From contig JAETXT010000005.1 in the NCBI GenBank assembly GCA_019188255.1, positions 3,100,001 through 3,164,000 of the forward strand: a DNA stretch of 64,000 nucleotides. Direction: 5' to 3'. Positions 56,893 through 64,000 of this stretch are shown here, in pieces; the stretch's first letter is position 1; each line of letters opens with the position of its first letter. Both the position numbers and the translations under genes were made by a program. Source of the stretch: Verticillium longisporum (lineage: Eukaryota; Ascomycota; Sordariomycetes; Glomerellales; Plectosphaerellaceae). The notes under the pieces were generated by a model. The model saw only the letters and a program-made list of their open reading frames with translations, made no database searches and was not told the origin of the DNA.

Positions 56893-59800
56893 ATGGCTAC
56901 CATTAAAGCCATCGAAGCCAACACTGTACGAAATGAAGTCCCTTGCAAACGGGTACATCACCAAGGGAGCTCTCGCTGACAGTACCTCCAGGTTCATCGG
57001 ATCCAATCTGGGCAGGTCATTGTCGATCTGTGTTCTGTGGTCAAGGAGCTTGTCGAGAACAGCCTGGATGCTAATGCTACGGCCATAGGTACGTGATGCC
57101 AAGCATTTTATCTCCAACCCGATATCTACGACAATTTCTTTCCACACACCTTTACTCATCTTGCCATCCTCCAGACGTGCGCTTCAAGAATCAAGGACTA
57201 GAATCCATTGAGGTTCACGACAATGGATCTGGCATTTCACATGATAACTACGAAGGATTAGCCTTGAAGCACCATACATCCAAATTGGCGACCTTCTCTG
57301 ATCTCAATACTCTGTCCACATTCGGCTTCCGTGGCGAGGCTTTGTCGTCTCTTTGCGCCTTGTCTCAGTTCTCTGTCGTCACCTGCCTCGCCAGTGACGC
57401 TCCCAGAGCGACCAAGCTAGAGTTCGAGCCATCTGGCAGACTCAAGGGCACTACCGTCGTCGCTGGGCAGAAGGGCACAGTGGTAATGGTCAATAGCCTG
57501 TTCCACAATCTCCCTGTCCGGCGACGTGAACTTGAACGTAACATCAAGCGAGAGTGGAATAAGGTCATCACGCTTCTCAACCAATACGCCTGCATACAGA
57601 CTGGTTTGAAGTTTACCATTTCCCAGCAACCCAGCAAGGGTAAGCGCATGATTCTCTTTTCTACCAAGGGAAACACCACCGTACGAGATAATATCATCAA
57701 CATATTCGGTGCCAAGACCACAGCTGTTTTGACGAGGCTCGATGTCGAACTTCAGTTTGAGCCATCAGCAGAATCAGGCTTTACTTCAGCAAAACAGCCT
57801 AACCAAAGCGTGTCCCCCGTTCAAGTCAAAGGATTCGTCAGCCGACCCGCGCATGGCGAAGGTCGTCAAACTCCAGATCGTCAGATGTTCTTCGTCAACG
57901 GACGGCCTTGCATTCTTCCTCAGTTTGCAAAGGTATTCAATGACGTGTACAGGTCGTATAATTCATCGCAATCACCCTTTATCCTCGCCAATATACAACT
58001 CGACACTCATCTATACGATGTGAATGTAAGCCCGGACAAACGCACAATTCTTATGCATGAGCAAAATCGCATGTTGGAGTCTCTACGCGAAGCTCTCACA
58101 TCCCTCTTCGAGTCTCAGGACTATTCCATCCCCTTGTCACACATGGCACCATCCAAGCCCGGACCATCTGTGGCCTCTTCACCACAATCTAGCACCGGCA
58201 AGCAGTCGCAATTGCGTCGGGGGATTTCAGACACGAGCAACGACGATGAGTATCGGTCCACGGAGAATGAGGTAGAGACAAACTACGCAGAACACGCATC
58301 TGACAACCAAGGTTGTTCGACCCGGAAAGCTCAGCCGGTGACTGCTCAAGTACTTGAGTCTCCCGCCCAAGCTCTCATGAACCGCTGGATCGCCAAGCAA
58401 TCGAACAACACGGCTCACGAAATACATTCGGGGGCTAGTGAACTCAGTGGCAGTTCTTCAGAAGCACAGCACCGAAAATTTCGGGCCAAGCCAATGCTAT
58501 CCGTCAACAGTAAGGGTGTACAAGGTGAACCGTCGCATCAAGTTTTTTCAAGGACGGAGTCTAGTTTGACGAACCCCAGTATCACAGAAAACTTGACAGG
58601 CTCTACAGACTCAGTGTGCTCGGATCAAGACCCAAAGTTGTCGACTTCGAAGACCATGGATGTCAGCCCTACAAGCACATCACAAATTCAACGCAAGACA
58701 GGCAGCCCTGTGATGGTACCACTATCTCCCGAGGCGCCTGCTGGAGCTGCTAGCGCACATATAAGTGCCAAGGGAAACCCTCACGAAGCAGCATCACATC
58801 GAAAACCCAGTCTGACATCGTCTCCGAGAGACGCATTACGCCCAGACGGTAATCATTTGAGGAGCAATATAGCCTTCAGTGGCTGCCAGAACCCAACGGT
58901 ATCTCACGTCCAAAGCACCGCAACAGAAGTTGGGGAAAACAACCAACATCTCCAGCATGCCACTGTCGGAAACGATGAAGACCTTGAGGTGGTCCCTGCT
59001 CCCCCGTCTAAGAAAACCCGACATCCGAGCATAGCCGATTCAGACTCTGACCACCAAGTCCTCGTTGATACAGACTCGGACAGCGTCGATGGTCAGAGCG
59101 ATGCTGTCAGCGAAATTTTGTCCAACAGCGCTGGTCATGATCCAGATGAAGAACCTCAAGCTTCATCTCAGGATGATCAGAGTAGTGCTGATTCGGAGCC
59201 TCGTGACCGAAATAGGGCCAGGCCAGGGTTTGATGCGTTATCTTGGATCTCTAAGCGTAAAGACGCAACATTGCGATATGAGCAAACTGTCAAAACAGAC
59301 GAAGCGGATCTTGCTGCCTGGTCTGAGGAAGAAGCAAGTGAAGGCAAGGGGCTTTCCGGCAATCCAACCTCCGCCGCTGTTAAGGCCGGCCTCGAAGCAG
59401 AAAACGCCGAGGATAAGCTCTCGCTCATCATCTCCAAATCAGATTTCGATGACATGGCAGTAGTCGGCCAATTCAACCTAGGGTTTATACTTGCTGTCAG
59501 GCATGCGAGTGGCAGTGCAAATGGTGAGCATGAGAAAAGCCATGACAGCTTGTTTATCATCGATCAACATGCATCAGATGAGAAGTACAATTTCGAAAGG
59601 CTTCAATCATGCACTACCGTACAGTCACAACACCTAGTTCAGCCCAAACAGCTCGAACTTACTGCTCTTGAGGAGGAAATAGTGATGGAAAACATTTCGG
59701 CTTTGGAGGTCAATGGCTTCAAGGTACGCATCGACAACTCAGGATCGCAGCCAGTGGGATTACGATGCGAACTTGTAGCTCTGCCCCTGAGTCGCGAGAC

Positions 59801-60152
59801 TACATTTACATTAGCGGACCTCGAAGAACTCATATCACTATTAGGTGACCATGACCTGACGGGCACGAGCCCCGCGCCTCGGCCTTCCAAAGTGCGGAAG
59901 ATGTTTGCTATGCGAGCGTGTCGGAGCAGCATCATGGTCGGCAAAGCGTTGACGCATCGACAGATGGAAAGGTTGGTAAGACATATGGGAGAACTGGACA
60001 AGCCTTGGAATTGCCCTCATGGCCGACCAACAATGCGACACATCTATGAGCTCGCCTCCTGGGAAGAAAACTCTTGGGTTCGGGATATGGGTCAGCGAAA
60101 TACAGCGCAAGAAAAAGTCACCTGGGCTTCATATGCACGCATTGAGACTTAG
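56893..60152 (+). CDS. PMS1: DNA mismatch repair protein Pms1 (MutL homologue)
   Basis: Exons 56893-56925, 56992-57088 and 57175-60152 encode 1035 residues. The N-terminal GHKL ATPase has [14 protein letters not shown] (catalytic Glu33), VHDNGSGIS and [12 protein letters not shown]. The middle region is long and disordered. The C-terminal endonuclease domain has the metal motif [12 protein letters not shown] (from about residue 840), [11 protein letters not shown] and CPHGRPT. Pms1 pairs with Mlh1 and nicks the new strand in mismatch repair; the DQHA(x)2E(x)4E motif marks the nicking subunit. The first exon is 33 nt ([11 protein letters not shown]). The whole frame is intact, with no homopolymer break over 3 kb, which matters when weighing a mutator explanation for the frameshifts next door. 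It shares a divergent promoter with BST1. Confidence 0.97.
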
Positions 60153-60392
60153 ATTCAACGATTAGCCAGGTCGCGAACGTTCGTGGAATATGGAAAGCAG
60201 CCAGGCGCAGATTTTACCCAAGTTTTACATGCCTTTGAGTCACATAATCGCAGCATCGAGGAAGGCTGAGCATGTAGTAGCCAATAACTTGAATTCAGAT
60301 CCTCCAACTCCGTATCCAACCCAGCGACCCGTAACTTGTTTTCTTGCCGCTCACAACATGCATTTGACTCTGTATGCAAAGAGATTGACTGT

Positions 60393-62339
60393 CTATTTGT
60401 TCAAAATGCTGAAGCGCGAACGGGAGGGTGGTAGTGTTGCGCGGCCTTCTTCTGCTATTTTGCCGCTAACATTACGTCGACTGAACGCTCCCACGGTTTG
60501 GCCGTCATAGTCGTTTCCTGATGACACCTGGCGATTGCTTCCAATTATGATTGGGGGTGTCGCCGGTTTGAGCTGACCGTACGGTTTGGCGACAAAGTCG
60601 GACTCTTGTTGAATCGAGCCTGTTCTGTGGGGTGGAGGCGTAGGCCCAGTGTTCAAAGCATGCTTTTCATCAGCAATATCGTGACTGCCACTGAAGGACC
60701 GCGGATGTGACTTTCTCTCAGGCGACGCAGAGCTGTGCATTGGGTTGTATGGTGCCATTAGTCTGTTCAATGGTGCAGGCGGGTTAGAACGAAGCGGTTG
60801 GGGATGAAGGCTTCCAACATCGCCGTCACCACTTTGGTGGCCAACGCGATAATTGTCGCCGTGCTCAGAGTCCGAATCGTCTCCGTCGGGGACGTCGTAT
60901 CGCGTGTCAAGTGCGTCGTACGTCTTCTGGCAACTCTCGCGGTTTCGCCCAGCGGCATTCATCAGCTGATTGCGGTGCTGTGTACGGGAGATCAGAGAGT
61001 CACTCGCACTCCACGTCTCAGTAAATTTTGCCACTCGCTGTTGCCCTGTGTGGGGACTAGCGGGAGCGTTGAGATCAACATTGGTAAGAGAATGAACTGT
61101 CTCGCTTTCTTCAAGTGGAACCTGGGAATAGTAGCCCTGATGCATCGACGGCGGCTTTGACAGCCTTCGTGTGTCTGTAGAGATGACTGAGTTGCGTGGT
61201 GACGAGTTGCCAGGAATAATCTGATACTGCCTCGAGGGAAAATCGGCGACCGAGTTCCTACTATTGAAGGAGCTTCCAGAATCGGCCCTGGTTCGGAGGA
61301 AGGGGATTGTTGGGGGTCGCGAAATGTCCTCATATGGAAGACCCGAACGGCGATGGCCTTCTAGTGGCGTTGAGAGTCGCTTCTCGCTTTCCGTGGTGCT
61401 GGCGGTGGCGATGCTTGACTTGTTCCGGGTGTGCTTTGCCCGCGAGGTAAAACGATCTTCGAGTGGGTTGAGGTCAGGGGGCATGCTTGCGATTCGGCGA
61501 AAGACAAGACCCAGCCAGACGGAGATGCTAAGAGACACCAGGTGAAGGGCACCGGCACCAAGGAACGTATACCCTACAGCCGGGACAAAGTAGTCAACAA
61601 GGCTAGCATCAGACACGCGTGTCGTCCATGACGATCCATGGTTCCGGACGCTAAGAACGCCGAACACATAGCCAGGGACTATGCAGATGTCCGAAACTGC
61701 AGCGAAGATCTGGTAGGCGGCCGAGGAGGCTGGAGTGCGACTGCTTGCAGAGCGTGACAGGTGATAAATAGCGTAGGCGCAATGCAGCAAAACAACGCCA
61801 GGCTGGACAGGTTAGCGATTGCGCGCGAAGGTTTTGGGTTGACGTGACAAGCAGTACGGCCCGTGACGTGTCGTCAGGAATGGGAATGAAGACTTACAGC
61901 AATCCGCAATACCCAGCCCACCACGACAGGGATGCCGGTGAGCAAAATAAGCAGGGTTAAAAGCCCAGCGGCGCCAATGAACTGAAAAACTCTCAAGATC
62001 AACTGGAATACACGGAGACCTTTGATCCAGCCTTTCATTCTCGGGCTTAACGCGAGGTAGGTGGTGGACCGATGAGACAACACCATGTGTGCACTTTTAA
62101 TCAGGGTAACAACCCATTAGCATTGAGCACCGGTGAAACAATTGGCGGCGGACAGAGACGAGGTTCTCTTACTCGGGATGTCGATTAAAGGATATGAGAG
62201 GCCCATCGTGCTTCTTCGGCTTGGGTGCTTTGGAAGTGTAGCTGGCGCGGGTGACAGCCTTGGGATCGAAGGACTTCTCAGGCAGGCCACTCCCGCGACT
62301 CCCCATGGCTTCGTAGAGGAAAGGTTGCTGGACACCCAT
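60393..62339 (-). CDS. Four-span membrane protein of unknown function
   Basis: Exons 62339-62173, 62093-61898 and 61802-60393 encode 590 residues. The start gives MGVQQPFLYEAMGSRGSGLP, and the first splice joins SFNRHPD to AHMVLSHRSTTYLALSPRMK. About four membrane segments follow: VFQLILRVFQFIGAAGLLTL, WVLRIAPGVVLLHCAYAIYH (formed across the second splice), IFAAVSDICIVPGYVFGVLS, and LGAGALHLVSLSISVWLGLV. The rest, about 370 residues, is a Ser/Arg/Pro-rich cytosolic tail with stretches such as RRSGLPYEDISRPPTIPFLR. I recall this layout as a conserved hypothetical family of filamentous ascomycetes, with no function assigned. Four spans followed by a long soluble tail suggest a membrane scaffold, which is inference only. 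Confidence 0.82.
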
Positions 62340-63187
62340 ACTGGAATGTGCTAGGGTGGACAATTGGAGGGTGCGTCCAGCTGGAATGTGCTGCGGGAGA
62401 GTCGTCGGGGCCCAGTCGGAATGGCAACTTGAGGTCCCTTGTGGGGGTGGTTGGGAAAGCGACGATAGGATTGACTTGGAGACAAATGGGGGTATCGAGT
62501 GAGATTAGCACAAAAGTCGACTCAATGCAGCAGTAATGAGGCCCGCATGTCATATGAGCTCTCTATCGTTCTTGTTTGGAAAGCATAATACAGGCAGGCG
62601 AGATGGGTTGACGTTGCTCATTCACTATTTTGCTGTCAAGAGCTGAATGCCGTTTCTACAGCAACAGCTCTTGGCATCCGTGTCTCTAGGTGCCTGGGCA
62701 GTAAGCTTATCTTATCAACCCATATGTTCCTCTAACCTCAGGCACACATATAACTGACCACCGTCTGTCTATCTTGTCCAGAAAACTTAGGTGGCTCGAG
62801 CTCACCTAGTCCACGGTGTTGTTCATGGATTGCCTAAGACAGGTAGTCAGCTAAAGGCCGAAGTCCACGGCGGTTTCGGCGCCGAGATAAAATCGTGATA
62901 TTCCTAGATCCCCGGCACCGAGAACACTGAGCGACGCGGAAATGTGAATGGACTTGCGACTTCGGAAAATTGGCTAATCGAAATCGAAACCTCGTTGTTC
63001 TCAATGGTTCGCGAAAGTATTTAACGGCGGTTCAGCTTAATGTTAAACCTCGGTATGCCCTACCACGCCGCATGAGTGAGTAGGTCTGTTGACTCTAGCA
63101 TAGGCTGCCACTATCGGTTGGTCCTACATTCGATATTACTAGTCACAGCGGCCTCACTGCAACCAAACCGCCGATTCCTCGTCCAGG
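62340..63187. other. Divergent promoter region, membrane protein / ARH1
   Basis: About 850 bp of shared upstream region. No coding signal or RNA gene was recognised. Confidence 0.5.
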
Positions 63188-64000
63188 ATGGGTTTGCTCG
63201 CACTCGCCGCGGGGACCAGGACTTCGTGTGCCAGAGTCTCGTCGTCTCTGAAGCGCACAATCCTCCGCCCCCAACCAAATTTGACACGTCATGCAAGCAC
63301 GCAGTCAAGCGGCAGAACGGCTCCGCGTAGGCCAGACGAGCCCTTTCGCATGGCCATTGTGGGATCTGGCCCTGCTGGATTTTATACCGCGTACCGAGTC
63401 ATGTCCCGATTGCCCCAAGCCCGAGTCGATATGTACGAGTCTCTGCCAGTCCCCTATGGGCTCGTTAGGTTTGGCGTGGCGCCTGACCATCCAGAGGTGA
63501 AGGTATGAGCAATATGATTCCCATTATGGCTATTGTGCGCCGCTCACACAATACAGAATTGCCAGGACAAGTTCGAGGAGATAGCTAGCTCCCCAAACTT
63601 CACATTTGTCGGCAACGTCTCCGTAGGCGATGCGACTCACCAGCCGCACAGTCGAACCGTCCAACTGCCTAGTTTGCTCCGTAACTATGATGCCATCTTG
63701 TTCTCATACGGCGCCATCAAGGACAAGGCACTAAACGTACCCGGTGAGTCATCTCTTGCCGGTATATACTCGGCACGGCAATTTGTTGGATGGTACAATG
63801 GGCTTCCCGAATCGGCTGGCCTCGCCCCAAATCTCGCCACAGGCGATGAAGCCGTCGTGATCGGCCAGGGGAACGTTGCTCTTGATGTTGCAAGAATACT
63901 TCTAGAAGACGTTGATGTTCTGCGAAAGACGGACATTACCGATGAGGCTTTGGCCGCACTAGCCAGTTCTCGTATACGTCGGGTACATGTCGTTGGAAGG
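63188..64000 (+). CDS. ARH1: NADPH:adrenodoxin (ferredoxin) oxidoreductase, mitochondrial, 5' part
   Basis: Exon 1 is 63188-63502 and exon 2 begins at 63557 and runs off the right edge; 253 residues are visible. The enzyme passes electrons from NADPH to mitochondrial ferredoxin for iron-sulfur cluster and heme A synthesis. The first 40 or so residues are rich in Arg, Ser and Thr (LAAGTRTSCARVSSSLKRTI), as in a presequence. The FAD-binding loop is MAIVGSGPAGFYTAYRVM, followed by YESLPVPYGLVRFGVAPDHP. Then come AILFSYGAIKDKALNVPGES and the NADPH-binding VVIGQGNVALDVARILL. The intron at 63503 (GTATGA donor, ACAG acceptor) leaves the phase intact. The C-terminal half lies outside the window. Confidence 0.96.

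Noticed and set aside
56893..60152. Mismatch-repair defect (mutator strain) as the cause of homopolymer losses
   Set aside because: The PMS1 gene in the window is intact, with its ATPase and endonuclease motifs. A defect in another repair gene cannot be excluded, but all-deletion changes fit base-calling error better.

Overview
The window is nuclear chromosomal DNA from a filamentous ascomycete, most likely a sordariomycete of the order Hypocreales. The evidence is the short GT-AG introns (about 45-185 nt), the Zn2Cys6 regulator, the conventional fungal kinesin of 927 residues, and membrane proteins of a type found in moulds. I could not run a search, so the order-level call is an inference. 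I recognise 25 protein-coding genes. 23 appear whole at their ends, and two run off the edges: a cupin on the left and adrenodoxin reductase on the right. I see no rRNA, tRNA, CRISPR array, transposon or secondary-metabolite cluster.

Layout. 0-9 kb: secreted cupin (-), SUN-family wall protein (+), Csn12 PCI protein (-), mitochondrial acetoacetyl-CoA thiolase (-). 9-24 kb: a 2.2 kb gene-free stretch, Rad6/Ubc2 E2 enzyme (+), kinesin-1 (+), a multi-pass membrane protein of unknown function (-), PP2A leucine carboxyl methyltransferase (+), complex I NDUFA5-type subunit (-), Gvp36-type BAR protein (-). 24-36 kb: N-acetylglutamate synthase (-), V-ATPase subunit e (+), Arv1 (-), a LysM protein with no signal peptide (+), a Zn2Cys6 regulator with a long poly-Q tract (-). 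37-52 kb: Mcd4 GPI ethanolamine-phosphate transferase (-), monopolin Csm1/Pcs1 (-), Msp1 AAA ATPase (+), cystathionine beta-lyase (+), Tms1/Serinc (-), a Mch1-like MFS transporter (+). 52-64 kb: Bst1 GPI inositol-deacylase (-), Pms1 mismatch repair protein (+), a four-span membrane protein (-), Arh1 (+, partial).

These are mostly conserved housekeeping genes and do not form one pathway. Themes that recur are GPI-anchor handling (Arv1, Mcd4, Bst1, and SUN as a possible client), mitochondrial metabolism and quality control (thiolase, NDUFA5, Arg2, Msp1, Arh1), and genome maintenance (Ubc2, Csm1, Pms1). TGACTC/TGAGTCA sites of the Gcn4/CPC1 type lie upstream of both amino-acid biosynthetic genes, Arg2 and cystathionine beta-lyase.

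The most striking feature is a set of single-base reading-frame breaks in otherwise well-conserved genes: Csn12, Gvp36, Msp1, cystathionine beta-lyase (two), the Zn2Cys6 regulator and Bst1 (five). Each is repaired by adding one base (in one case two) at or beside a homopolymer, mostly G/C runs of 4-5 or A/T runs of 4-6. That pattern points to homopolymer under-calling in the assembly, not to decay of all these genes. The exon structures given here allow for it: once the missing bases are counted, every intron phase closes. Two other unusual features are the GC-AG intron of PPM1 and the zinc-cluster motif of the regulator, which is split over exons of 25 and 18 nt.
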